From: Thermodesulfobacteriota bacterium
GTDB lineage: Bacteria; Desulfobacterota; Desulfobacteria; Desulfobacterales; JAUWMJ01
NCBI GenBank assembly: GCA_034189135.1
Contig: JAXHVO010000005.1
Span: forward strand, 1-39,846
Length of the DNA stretch: 39,846 nt
Reading direction: 5' to 3'
Below, piece by piece: positions 13,906 through 21,819 of this stretch. Every line of letters begins with the position of its first letter. Position 1 is the first letter of the stretch. Position numbers and translations under genes: made by a program. The notes beneath the pieces were generated by a model, which was not told the origin of the DNA, ran no database searches, and saw nothing but the letters and a program-made list of their open reading frames with translations.

Positions 13906-14736
13906 ATGACAATCTTTATCCAGGATGGTACTGATCTAAAGATTGACACTTCGAACCTTACATTGCACGAGCGACACTTGATTAAGAGGTTATGGCCTCC
14001 ATTGGAAAGCCATAGGGATCAGTTTGATTCGGCTTCAACAGGGGTATTTCCATCTCCAGATTTCGGCTATTTTATGCTTGCTGAGAGATATTGGCGAGCT
14101 TCCTTGTGCATCTATTTTGCAGGTTTTGGAAAAGGATTTATTGAAGCTGGAGTAGGATTTCTTGAGCCTTGGCTTTTCAATTGCCGTCATGCATTCGAAC
14201 TTTATATAAAAGGGCTTTACCTTTATGCAGCTTGGTATGAAGATTTGACTAAAGATCCTCTAAGGAGAGGCTATAAAACCGAAATGGAAAGGATTGAAAC
14301 CGAACATGCCCCAGCTAAAATATATGACGAATATAAACGAAATTTAAAAACAATTTTGGAGAAATGGGATACTGACGAAATAGGTGAGGTTCCAGAACTT
14401 GATAGAATGATTCTTACTCAACATGCTGAAATAATACTTTCTGAGCTAACTGAAGCAGACCCGAAAAGTTTTAAATTTAGGTATCCGAGTTTGATTCATA
14501 AGAAACCAGTCAATAAGAATAAAATTCATAGGATACAGGAACTGTCTTGGGTCTGGGATGCGGAAAAATTATTCACAGAAACCGGTTTGCCAAAAGAAGC
14601 TGGTGTGATGTTTGAACATATTAGAGTTTTAAACAGTCTCCATGATTTATTTAGCGAGCTATCTCACATAGCCGACTATCATGATGCAATTTATTCGTAC
14701 ATTGATGAGTTACAAGATTACGCATATGAATGGTAG
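13906..14736 (+). CDS. hypothetical cassette protein (276 aa)
   Basis: A 276-residue helical protein with no signal sequence. The segment F-N-C-R-H-A-F-E-L-Y-I-K-G-L-Y (about 99-113) recalls HEPN-type helices but the RxxxxH signature is absent, so I do not assign the family. Rich in aromatic residues. AAGGAG precedes the ATG by 6 nt. It is the single gene of a candidate cassette spanning 13867-14818, transcribed in the cassette direction. Function unknown. Confidence 0.65.
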   Translation: MTIFIQDGTDLKIDTSNLTLHERHLIKRLWPPLESHRDQFDSASTGVFPSPDFGYFMLAERYWRASLCIYFAGFGKGFIEAGVGFLEPWLFNCRHAFELYIKGLYLYAAWYEDLTKDPLRRGYKTEMERIETEHAPAKIYDEYKRNLKTILEKWDTDEIGEVPELDRMILTQHAEIILSELTEADPKSFKFRYPSLIHKKPVNKNKIHRIQELSWVWDAEKLFTETGLPKEAGVMFEHIRVLNSLHDLFSELSHIADYHDAIYSYIDELQDYAYEW

Positions 14737-14793
14737 TATAAAATAGTCCACAAATGAAAATCCTGCATGCAAAACTAAGCGAAATCTTAGATC

Positions 14794-14824
14794 ACCGAAC
14801 CAGCGGCAAGCCGCGACGTTAGGC
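14794..14824 (+). other. attC-like site b, short
   Basis: R'' ACCGAAC (14794-14800), then GCGGCAAGCCGC (a 4-bp stem with CAAG loop), then R' GTTAGGC (14818-14824). The R'' box complements the cassette's own start at 13866. At 31 nt it is shorter than usual attC sites, so it might be reduced or atypical. R' GTTAGGC complements GCCTAAC at 15653. Confidence 0.5.
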
Positions 14825-14863
14825 TGAACCAGCAATGAACAATAAACGCAAGGTGCGCATAAT

Positions 14864-15658
14864 ATGAAGAAAGATTTTCCCCTCTGCGATTTCTTTAATA
14901 ACAACGAAGCACTTCATTGTGCATCCTTGGTTATTACTCCAAATTTAACTGAGGATGACCGTGGGAGAAAAACTTTTTCACAGCCCTCCGAAGTGATTTC
15001 AAACGGGACTATCACATTCATAGAATATGGCGGAAAAACCTACGGCATCACTTGTTGGCACATAATCGAAATATTTCGTAATGCAGAAAATGAGCATGGC
15101 AAACATAGCCATACAATGAGAACTATGGTCAACGGATTCTATGTTATCATGGATCGATTTGTCAGGCCGTCACCGGAATTTGGTCAACCACAAATAGATA
15201 TTGCTATCCGAGAAATCAACCCCGAGCACATTAAAAAAATCGGCAAAGCCCCAATTAAATTAGAGTCCCTTCCAGATATGCCGGATGAGTTACACCATGC
15301 TATCGCAATTGGATTTCCCACTAAGTTAAAGCATAAAAAGCAAGAAAATGAAGCCTTTCATAGAATTTTAATGCCACATGTATCGATTGTCGCAGAACTG
15401 AGTGATGGAAAACCAACTCAGCGATTTAACATGTTTAGTGAACTCGAAGAAAAACCTGATGTAATAGATTATAGCGGTGTTAGTGGCGGACCTATCTATT
15501 GGAGTACCGAGAAAGAGTATGGAATTATCGGAATAAATTACGAGAGTGCTGCTGGTTCAGAATTGTTTGGAGAAAAATCAATTCATGTATCAGGCGAATT
15601 AGCCACCCTGGACATAATCAAAAAATGGATAAAAGAATATCATGATAAAACTGCCTAA
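14864..15658 (+). CDS. trypsin-like serine protease cassette protein (264 aa)
   Basis: The protein has a chymotrypsin-fold triad: H66 in I-T-C-W-H-I, D112 in Q-I-D-I-A-I and S207 in S-G-V-S-G-G-P, with the expected order and spacing. There is no signal peptide, so it would act in the cytoplasm. The ATG follows AAGGTG, and the stop TAA lies within the R'' box GCCTAAC of attC-c. It is the sole gene of a cassette at 14819-15774. Stand-alone cytoplasmic trypsin-like proteases occur as effectors of defence systems, but nothing else here defines such a system. Target unknown. Confidence 0.8.
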   Translation: MKKDFPLCDFFNNNEALHCASLVITPNLTEDDRGRKTFSQPSEVISNGTITFIEYGGKTYGITCWHIIEIFRNAENEHGKHSHTMRTMVNGFYVIMDRFVRPSPEFGQPQIDIAIREINPEHIKKIGKAPIKLESLPDMPDELHHAIAIGFPTKLKHKKQENEAFHRILMPHVSIVAELSDGKPTQRFNMFSELEEKPDVIDYSGVSGGPIYWSTEKEYGIIGINYESAAGSELFGEKSIHVSGELATLDIIKKWIKEYHDKTA

Positions 15659-15780
15659 CGAGACGGTTGCACCTGATCGCAGGATTCGAGCCGCTTAGAA
15701 AGGTTTTCGGTTTTTGAAAATAACTGGTATTTTGAGAGTTTGCTGGAAACCCCTGCGCCAAGTGAACCGCAGCGTTATTT
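15653..15780 (+). other. attC-like site c
   Basis: R'' GCCTAAC (15653-15659) and R' GTTATTT (15774-15780) bound 128 nt. L'' CGGTTGCACCTG...CGCAGG and L' CCTGCG...AGTGAACCG are inverted with extra unpaired bases, the hallmark of attC hairpins. GCCTAAC is the exact complement of the cassette's own start (G)TTAGGC at 14818. Confidence 0.75.
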
Positions 15781-15821
15781 TCTTCTTTTAATTTTCTGAG
15801 TTTACATGCAAAAAATAGCTT
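15774..15821 (+). repeat. cassette-leader repeat, copy 2
   Basis: GTTATTTTCTTCTTTTAATT and then TTCTGAGTTTAC with TGCAAAAAATAG. It starts exactly at the R' box of attC-c and so forms the first 40 or so nt of the next cassette. Confidence 0.7.
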
Positions 15822-15850
15822 AACTGAAATTCTCGCTAAGTTCGATTTTC

Positions 15851-16102
15851 ATGACTTACCGAGAAAACTTTAGAATAAATAGTTTAGTGCCAAATAGGAG
15901 AGATATGAGAATTGGTGAAAAAAACAAGAATAAGCAATGCCTTGTAATGAAAACTGATAAAAAGAGCACTACCCATCCCTATGCTACTATTTGGCATATG
16001 AAGTGTACTCATTGTGGGCATAAATATGGATGCAATAGCTGTGATGCACATATTCGCAAATGCCCTCGTTGTGATAAAGCAGCAACAGGCGAACCTATTT
16101 AA
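15851..16102 (+). CDS. zinc-ribbon cassette protein (83 aa)
   Basis: An 83-residue basic protein whose C-terminal half holds three CxxC-type pairs (M-K-C-T-H-C-G-H-K-Y-G-C-N-S-C then R-K-C-P-R-C), enough for one or two zinc ions. The N-terminal part is basic and may be partly untranslated if a later ATG is used. It is the only clear gene in cassette 15775-16452. Possibly nucleic-acid binding; no family name assigned. Confidence 0.6.
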   Translation: MTYRENFRINSLVPNRRDMRIGEKNKNKQCLVMKTDKKSTTHPYATIWHMKCTHCGHKYGCNSCDAHIRKCPRCDKAATGEPI

Positions 16103-16156
16103 TTGAATTTACCGGCTTGGATATAAGGGTAGGGATTGAACTCAGCGTGAGTATCT

Positions 16157-16298
16157 TGTTTGGGTTGGAAATGAGCATTAAAACCTTGATTAAATTCATC
16201 GTGGAGGTGTTTATGGAAAACTCATTCGTGCTTTTTTCATGCATTTGGTGCGGGGTGGCGTTTCTGCGGGGCCTTGGTGGGACACTTCCAACCCAAAT
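16157..16298. repeat. 12-bp perfect inverted repeat
   Basis: TTTGGGTTGGAA near 16157 and TTCCAACCCAAA near 16287-16298 are exact reverse complements, about 120 nt apart. They enclose most of a small ORF and precede the tRNA-like arm, so a structured RNA is possible. Confidence 0.55.
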
Positions 16299-16308
16299 GA
16301 GAGATTAG
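16213..16308 (+). CDS. possible small hydrophobic peptide (31 aa)
   Basis: ATG at 16213 preceded by GGAGG (5-nt spacing) starts a 31-codon ORF: M-E-N-S-F-V-L-F-S-C-I-W-C-G-V-A-F then L-R-G-L-G-G. The ribosome binding site is the main support. It may be a leader or small protein of the cassette, or chance within an RNA structure. Confidence 0.35.
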   Translation: MENSFVLFSCIWCGVAFLRGLGGTLPTQMRD

Positions 16309-16326
16309 CGTTGTTTAATAGATAAC

Positions 16327-16377
16327 TATCTGTTCCAGGAGAAACGTAGAGAGGTTCGATTCCTCTCCCTCGCACTA
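16327..16377 (+). other. tRNA-like T-arm and acceptor 3' half
   Basis: AGAGGTTCGATTCCTCT has a canonical tRNA T-arm (5-bp stem, TTCGATT loop) followed by CCCTCGCACTA, which could pair with GTGCGGGG at 16249. No D- or anticodon arm of normal shape fits between, and no CCA is encoded. It may be a decayed tRNA or a tRNA-mimicking RNA in the cassette. Confidence 0.4.
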
Positions 16378-16384
16378 AAACATC

Positions 16385-16458
16385 ACTTAACCTCATGTTT
16401 TACTCGGGCAGGTGCTCCGCTTGCCTTAAGCACCTACAGGTAAGTATGGCTGTTATTT
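16385..16458 (+). other. attC-like site d
   Basis: R'' ACTTAAC (16385-16391, matches RYYYAAC) and R' GTTATTT (16452-16458) bound 74 nt. AGGTGCT and AGCACCT pair in the centre, and outer blocks pair with mismatches. The R' sequence equals that of attC-c, and the same leader repeat follows. Confidence 0.55.
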
Positions 16459-16500
16459 TCTACTTTCAATTTTCTGAATTTATCTGCAAAAAACAGCCCA
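16452..16500 (+). repeat. cassette-leader repeat, copy 3
   Basis: GTTATTTTCTACTTTCAATT followed by TTCTGAATTTATCTGCAAAA starts at the R' box of attC-d. A weaker fourth copy (TTATTTTTAAATTTCTGAGT) lies near 16616. No gene follows copy 3, so this is an empty or decayed cassette. Confidence 0.65.
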
Positions 16501-16798
16501 AAAACCCCAAAAAACCGCTAATTTTCTCATCATTAAATTTACTATTAAAATATTTAATACATCTCCCATAAATATCCGTTTCGTCTCATAATAGTCTCCT
16601 ATATAGCTCCATGAATCCTTATTTTTAAATTTCTGAGTTCATTTGTCCCCCCACATTGGGAAAAGCCGAAGGGACAATTTTAAGAAAAGGATTTTGCCGG
16701 AATATCAAATAATGATGAGCCCGAAAAGAGATACAATATTGAAATGATGGCCAGATAAAAAAGGGCCACAGCCAATACCGTAACCCCTTTGAATTCTC
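16501..16798. other. gene-free tail of the accessory region
   Basis: This AT-rich stretch carries the fourth leader-repeat remnant near 16616 and otherwise no convincing gene. A short hydrophobic minus-strand reading frame (about 16688-16808) starts inside the tRNA 3' end and has no ribosome binding site, so I do not call it. The stretch abuts the 3' end of tRNA-Val. Confidence 0.5.
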
Positions 16799-16873
16799 TG
16801 GTAGGCACGAGTGGATTTGAACCACCGACCTCTACCGTGTCAGGGTAGCGCTCTCCCCCTGAGCTACGTGCCT
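16799..16873 (-). tRNA. tRNA-Val (GAC)
   Basis: The cloverleaf is complete: acceptor AGGCACG/CGTGCCT, D-stem GCTC/GAGC, anticodon stem CTACC/GGTAG around CTGACAC (anticodon GAC), T-arm with TTCAAAT, discriminator A and an encoded CCA. Its 3' end points into the accessory region, the side where integrating elements commonly insert. No second copy of the 3' end is visible in the window to mark an attachment site. Confidence 0.95.
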
Positions 16874-17132
16874 GTGAGTTTTTTATTCTGATATCACCGG
16901 CCTATTTTACTGTCAAGGCAAATTGACCTTCCTGCCACATTTATCTTTATCAATAGTGCGTTTTCTTGGCTTATTGGTTTGATAATTGCACAGAAGTTGC
17001 GGGTTTCAAGTGGTGAATGGGAAATAATCCTTTTTAAAACCTGGAATTTAAGAGGTGTGACCTGTCACCATATTGCGTCAGACAAAAGAAGCAATTGCGA
17101 ACCAAAGCGGGAAATTTGCGTGGTCGGTTTGT

Positions 17133-17690
17133 TTACTCTGTATGGTTGTTTGACGAGGCATTCTGAACAATATTTAGTCCCTTGTAAACATAATGCAAAC
17201 CGGACATGATCGTCAGCACTGCTGTTAACCAGTAAAGTGCATATGTGATTGCTGAAACCCCGTGAATTTCTGTTTGAAGGAGAGTAAGAAACACTGTCAC
17301 TAGCTGCGCTGCCGTGGTACATTTGCTGACAATGCTCGGTTTAATCTCGACTCGTATGTTTGTCATTGCAAAAATAAACATTCCGATAGCTATTAAAACA
17401 TCTCGGCTGATTACGATCACCGCAAGCCACGGTGGAATAATATTTAAAATCGCAAGCGATGCATAAGCCGCAGTTAACAAAAGCTTGTCTGCAATGGGAT
17501 CCAGATAAGCCCCTAAAGTTGTGCGCTGATTTAAATACCTTGCAATAAAGCCGTCCAGGCCATCGCTGATACCTGCAAGGGTAAAAACAATCATCGCAGA
17601 AAAATAAAGATGCTTCAGCAGAAAAATAACGAATAAAGGGGTAAGAAGTATTCTGAGAAGCGTTAAGATATTAGGAATATTTATTGGCAT
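17133..17690 (-). CDS. pgsA: CDP-diacylglycerol--glycerol-3-phosphate 3-phosphatidyltransferase
   Basis: 185 residues with the CDP-alcohol phosphatidyltransferase signature D-G-x2-A-R-x8-G-x3-D-x3-D (S-D-G-L-D-G-F-I-A-R ... G-A-Y-L-D-P-I-A-D-K, about residues 42-66) and four or five membrane helices. It makes phosphatidylglycerol phosphate in the inner membrane from CDP-diacylglycerol and glycerol 3-phosphate. The N-terminus (P-N-I-L-T-L-L-R) is typical. It lies 30 nt downstream of the FlgT-like gene on the same strand. Confidence 0.9.
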   Translation of the reverse strand: MPINIPNILTLLRILLTPLFVIFLLKHLYFSAMIVFTLAGISDGLDGFIARYLNQRTTLGAYLDPIADKLLLTAAYASLAILNIIPPWLAVIVISRDVLIAIGMFIFAMTNIRVEIKPSIVSKCTTAAQLVTVFLTLLQTEIHGVSAITYALYWLTAVLTIMSGLHYVYKGLNIVQNASSNNHTE

Positions 17691-17720
17691 ATCCGGTAAT
17701 TTCGATTTGTTACGAATTGA

Positions 17721-18944
17721 TTATTGCTCTATAGAAGATTGACTTCCAATCAGCTCTATCTTTAGCTGGCTATCTGTTACATCATAAATATTTATGCCAA
17801 ACGATTCAAAAGCCTTCAGCATCAAGGCAGCTGCAAGCTCTTTGGTTTTCCCGCTATACTCGACCCGAATCTTTGCCTTATCGGATTTAAGCTCTTTTAC
17901 CTGGACAAACTTTACCCCCTCTATGGTACTCAGCATTCTGCGAAACATAACAAAATTGGCCAGATTCCCGGCTCCTTTTAGAAGGATTTCAAAGTTTTCA
18001 GTGTCTTCATCCTTTTTAAGCCACGCCGATACGATCTGCCTGGCGATCTCTTCACCGGCCAGGGTTCCGGCGCCAGAAAGCGCTTCCCGCCCCCCTTCAA
18101 ATTCATTCACGTTCGCGGTTACTGCTGTTCTGCTTATGGAACCAATCTGCTTGCCCGTTCTTACCAATAATGCACGAATGTCTGTCAGGCCCTTAAACGA
18201 TTTCATGTCTGTACCCATGGTGTTAGACAAATGATTTGCAACTGAACTTCCGATAATGATCACATCCACGTTTATTTTGGTCGCAAAATCGATAGCTTCC
18301 CGGTCCTTAAGATCTGGGTCATCGGCAACCATTCTAACGGCCATATTCTGAATGCGCGGTCCGTGCTTTATTATTTTAAAACCTTTTTCTTTCATTGCAT
18401 CAACAATGGCTTTTTCTGAAGCCAAGTTCACAAAAGGCATGCCCTTCCCCCACCAGTATTTTGGTGAGGTGTCATCAATACTTTGCTGTGCGATGAAAAA
18501 AAGAATCTTCGGCATCGTCATTTTTTCTTTGGTGATTCCAGCTCTTGTCAGGTTTCTTTCTATCGTTCGGCTGGAAACATTGACCTGAACCATTACCCGG
18601 TAAGTACTTTCGAATCTGGCCTCAGTCAGCACCTTGTATCCTCTGATATACTTATCGATATTGGTGTAAAGTATTTCATTAAACGTCTCAAAATTTTCAA
18701 TCATCGAATCAATATTCATCAGGCCGGTTGCCTTGAGACCCACTGCGGTAACCAGACAGTTTTTTATTGCTTCCTTTCTTGCAGCGGAAACGTTTTCTTT
18801 CTTGACACGGCTGGTCCCCATAACAATGAAGGTGTCTTTTGTCTGTTGGGCATCTGCCATGTCAAAGCCGAATGCAATCATCACAGCAGCAATGAAAAAT
18901 ACGGTAATAAATACTTTTTTTACTAAGCTATTAAATAAAGGCAT
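17721..18944 (-). CDS. exported protein with FlgT/LPP20-like N-terminal domain (407 aa)
   Basis: The ATG at 18944 has GGAGGT 7 nt upstream, so I choose it over a GTG overlapping the previous stop. A signal peptide (basic start, hydrophobic 12-27, A-D-A-Q site) leads a domain (about 35-130) with the alternating pattern G-x-S-R-V... A-R-K-E-A-I-K-N-C-L-V-x-A-V-G... I-R-G-Y-K-V-L-T-E, as in FlgT N-terminal/LPP20-like proteins. The rest has no family I can name. It probably lies in the periplasm or at the outer membrane. Gene order with pgsA and polyprenyl synthase suggests an envelope role. Confidence 0.6.
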   Translation of the reverse strand: MPLFNSLVKKVFITVFFIAAVMIAFGFDMADAQQTKDTFIVMGTSRVKKENVSAARKEAIKNCLVTAVGLKATGLMNIDSMIENFETFNEILYTNIDKYIRGYKVLTEARFESTYRVMVQVNVSSRTIERNLTRAGITKEKMTMPKILFFIAQQSIDDTSPKYWWGKGMPFVNLASEKAIVDAMKEKGFKIIKHGPRIQNMAVRMVADDPDLKDREAIDFATKINVDVIIIGSSVANHLSNTMGTDMKSFKGLTDIRALLVRTGKQIGSISRTAVTANVNEFEGGREALSGAGTLAGEEIARQIVSAWLKKDEDTENFEILLKGAGNLANFVMFRRMLSTIEGVKFVQVKELKSDKAKIRVEYSGKTKELAAALMLKAFESFGINIYDVTDSQLKIELIGSQSSIEQ

Positions 18945-18982
18945 TCTTTTTACCTCCACCCTTTTTGGAGTGCTTTGCTCCA

Positions 18983-19963
18983 CTATGCTTTCCGGTGTAG
19001 CGCATAATCTGCCACTTTTATCAGAATTTCTTTTGTTTCTGAAGGATCAAATATCGAAAGGGCTTTTTTTGCCTTCTCAATATGATCCGATGCCAGCTTT
19101 TGTGTATAGGAAATCCCTTTATACTTTAGTAACAACTTTAACAGTGTTTTAAAATCATTAACAGAAAAATCTTTATTTTTTATAATATGCTCCATCCTGT
19201 TTCGATCTTTTATATCCGCCGCTTTAAGAGAATAAATAACCGGCAAGGTCAGCTTCCCTTCTTTTAAGTCAGCCCCGACTTCTTTCCCCAGTGCTTTTGT
19301 ATCTGAGGTGTAGTCCAGAAGGTCATCCGCCATTTGAAACGCAAGCCCTAGATGATAACCGTAATCTGAAAGAGCTTCTTCCTTTTCATCCGATGCAGCT
19401 GAGATGATTGCACTTATGCGACAGGCTCCCTGGAATAAGACGGCCGTCTTCCGTCTGATCACCTCCATGTATTCTTCTTCTGAAATGTCCAACTCTCCTT
19501 TACGCATCAGCTGATGTATTTCACCCTGGGACATATTTTCAGTAATGGTGGCAATGGTTTTGATCACCTTCATATTCCCTGTTTTGACTGAAATAGAAAG
19601 GGAGCGTGCAAGAAGAAAATCACCCACCAGAATTGCCGCAGAATTGCCCCAGATTGAATGGGCCACAGGCTTGCCTCTCCGCATGGTGGCATCATCTATC
19701 AGATCGTCATGTAAAAGGGACGCTGCATGCAGATATTCGAAAACGGTTGAAAACGTCTTGTCATAATCTCCTTTATAGCCGCAAAGTCTTGCAGAAAGAA
19801 CCATAAGCAGGGGTCTCAGCCGCTTTCCTCCGGAGAACAAAATATGACGGGCGACATTTGAAATCAGGTCAAGATACGGATTTAAATTCTGTTCAAGGGC
19901 GACCTCAATCGCCGCAAGGTCATCTTTCACCATGACAAGAATTTCCTGCTTTAGATTACTCAT
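18983..19963 (-). CDS. ispB: trans-polyprenyl diphosphate synthase
   Basis: 326 residues with both aspartate-rich motifs: L-L-H-D-D-L-I-D-D (first, DDxxD) and F-Q-M-A-D-D-L-L-D (second), and G-G-K-R-L-R-P at the start. It condenses isopentenyl diphosphate to build the side chain of a respiratory quinone (menaquinone in this group); chain length cannot be read from sequence here, so the name ispB is by family convention (hepT-like is equally possible). Its start overlaps the rimO stop (ATGA). Confidence 0.85.
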   Translation of the reverse strand: MSNLKQEILVMVKDDLAAIEVALEQNLNPYLDLISNVARHILFSGGKRLRPLLMVLSARLCGYKGDYDKTFSTVFEYLHAASLLHDDLIDDATMRRGKPVAHSIWGNSAAILVGDFLLARSLSISVKTGNMKVIKTIATITENMSQGEIHQLMRKGELDISEEEYMEVIRRKTAVLFQGACRISAIISAASDEKEEALSDYGYHLGLAFQMADDLLDYTSDTKALGKEVGADLKEGKLTLPVIYSLKAADIKDRNRMEHIIKNKDFSVNDFKTLLKLLLKYKGISYTQKLASDHIEKAKKALSIFDPSETKEILIKVADYALHRKA

Positions 19964-21324
19964 ACGGCTTCTCCTCTAAGGTCATATTCTTCTGTTTCAG
20001 TAATTTTGACGTCAGTAAAAGAGCCTATCCTTATACCGGAATGCAACTTGCCGGGCTTAACATAGGTCAAACCATCCACATCCGGTGCCTGAAAAAAAGT
20101 CCTGCCTGAATAAAGGTTTTCTTCAAGTTCTTCTTCCACCAGCACTTTTACAACCCTGCCGGCATATTTTAAATTGTTTTCCCTGGATATTTTCGCTTGA
20201 ACGGACATCAGTCGATTATAGCGCATGTTTGCTACCTGTTGCTCAACATGATCCGCCAATCGGTGCGATGGAAGATCTTTAAAATCAGAATAGATAAAAA
20301 CCCCCAGATGATCAAAGCGCAAGTCCTTAACAAATGAAAGCAGCTTGTCAAAGTCCGTATCTGTTTCTCCTGGGAAACCAACGATTACAGTGGTCCTGAT
20401 CGCAGCATGCGGAATACGCAATCTGATTTTATCAATCAACCTGCGCAGGTCGTCACGGCTGTAATTCCGTCCCATTCTCTTTAGAACCCCGTTGGCGGCA
20501 TGCTGAATCGGAATGTCAAAATATGAACATATATTTTCATTTTCTGCAACCGCTTTGACCACCGAATCTTCAATACTCTCCGGATGCATGTAAAGAACCC
20601 TGACCCACAGATTGTCGGCACAGCCTGCCCTTCCTGAATCACACCGGGTGGATCCGGATATGCCCGCAAGGTCTGTTAAAAGCTGTGAAAAATTAAAATT
20701 CTGAGGTAAACCCCTTCCATAGGCAGTTGTGTCCTGAGCAATCAGTACGAGTTCCTTGATGCCGGAAAAATATAAATGCCTCGCTTCAGTAATGATATCT
20801 GCAGGCAACCGGCTTTTCTGTTTTCCCCGAAGTTCAGGGATAATGCAGTAAGTACAATGCCGGCTGCATCCTTCGGCGATCTTCACATAAGCCATATAGG
20901 AGGAACTTTGAACCCTTGGCGTATTCTGCTCCTGGAGGGGCAACAAGTCAGGATTCGGCAAAAGGCAATCTGAACCAAGGAAGCCCCCGGCAGCCTCTGT
21001 AATTTTGTCAAATGCGCCTGTACCTAAAAAAACGTCTACTTCCGGAAGGGTGTTGACTATCTCTTGTCCAAACCGCTGGGGAAGGCAACCTGTCACGATA
21101 AGCCGCTTTAATGCGCCATTTTGTTTATACCCGGCAAGCTCAATAATGGTATCAATCGATTCATTCGCAGCAGGCTCAATAAAGCTGCAGGTGTTCACAA
21201 TGATGACTTCAGCCTCGGCAGGATCTTCTGTGATGGTCCATCCCTTTTCTCTCAGCCGTCCGAGCATAATCTCACTGTCAACCAGATTCCTGGCACACCC
21301 AAGGCTAACAAGATTCAGTTTCAT
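19960..21324 (-). CDS. rimO: ribosomal protein uS12 methylthiotransferase RimO
   Basis: 454 residues with three domains: an N-terminal methylthiotransferase domain (L-V-S-L-G-C-A-R-N-L-V-D-S-E), a radical-SAM domain with C-S-R-H-C-T-Y-C-I-I-P (CxxxCxxC, about 154-161), and a C-terminal TRAM domain. It methylthiolates an aspartate of ribosomal protein S12 using two [4Fe-4S] clusters. The first-domain cysteines (C14, C47, C80) are visible. Slightly longer than some homologues because of an insertion near residue 230-240. Confidence 0.93.
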   Translation of the reverse strand: MKLNLVSLGCARNLVDSEIMLGRLREKGWTITEDPAEAEVIIVNTCSFIEPAANESIDTIIELAGYKQNGALKRLIVTGCLPQRFGQEIVNTLPEVDVFLGTGAFDKITEAAGGFLGSDCLLPNPDLLPLQEQNTPRVQSSSYMAYVKIAEGCSRHCTYCIIPELRGKQKSRLPADIITEARHLYFSGIKELVLIAQDTTAYGRGLPQNFNFSQLLTDLAGISGSTRCDSGRAGCADNLWVRVLYMHPESIEDSVVKAVAENENICSYFDIPIQHAANGVLKRMGRNYSRDDLRRLIDKIRLRIPHAAIRTTVIVGFPGETDTDFDKLLSFVKDLRFDHLGVFIYSDFKDLPSHRLADHVEQQVANMRYNRLMSVQAKISRENNLKYAGRVVKVLVEEELEENLYSGRTFFQAPDVDGLTYVKPGKLHSGIRIGSFTDVKITETEEYDLRGEAV

Positions 21325-21415
21325 TTTTTAAATACGTCTGAATTTGATAGATTTATAAAAAGTCATTTTTCACCCCAGAGCTCGCAGAGAACACAAAGAA
21401 TATCTTGGTTTAATA

Positions 21416-21761
21416 ATTTCTCAAGTTTCGCACCCCGGTTTGTCGGAAAGTAATGCCCTGACGGCAGGTAACATATAAAATCAGATGTGAATCGAAACGG
21501 TTATATTTTTTTCTGTAAGGGGATATGTGGGTCATCTGCTCTACCTTTTCGCAGTGTACGGATATTTGGGATAGACCGTCCCTTTTATATTGTTTAGCAA
21601 CGGATAGACTGTATCCCAAATATCCGGACACGCTGCAACCGATTCAATTCATATCCCCTGGAAGAAAATAATATAACTGTCTCGATTCACACCCTTAACA
21701 CCAATCGGCGCTTTAACAATTCCGGCTCCACCGTAGATAGGGGGTGCGAAACTTGAGAAAT
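21416..21761. mobile_element. MITE-like nested inverted-repeat element
   Basis: Perfect 21-bp terminal inverted repeats (21416-21436, ATTTCTCAAGTTTCGCACCCC, and 21741-21761) enclose a second, larger imperfect palindrome (about 21481-21705) whose arms share CGGATATTTGGGATA and GGGGATATG blocks. No ORF of transposase size is present, so it would be a non-autonomous element. It fills the rimO-etfA space. Confidence 0.75.
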
Positions 21762-21819
21762 TAATCTGCGAGTTCAGTGCTTTTCCTAGTAAATTCATAT
21801 TTTTACGGCGCCACCAAAG

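Noticed and set aside
16688-16808. Short hydrophobic minus-strand frame next to tRNA-Val
   Set aside because: It starts inside the tRNA 3' end, has no ribosome binding site, and its first residues come from tRNA sequence.
16979-17209. Open frame on the plus strand (76 aa) between tRNA-Val and pgsA
   Set aside because: Its 3' part overlaps pgsA antisense, it lacks a ribosome binding site, and the composition does not look coding.
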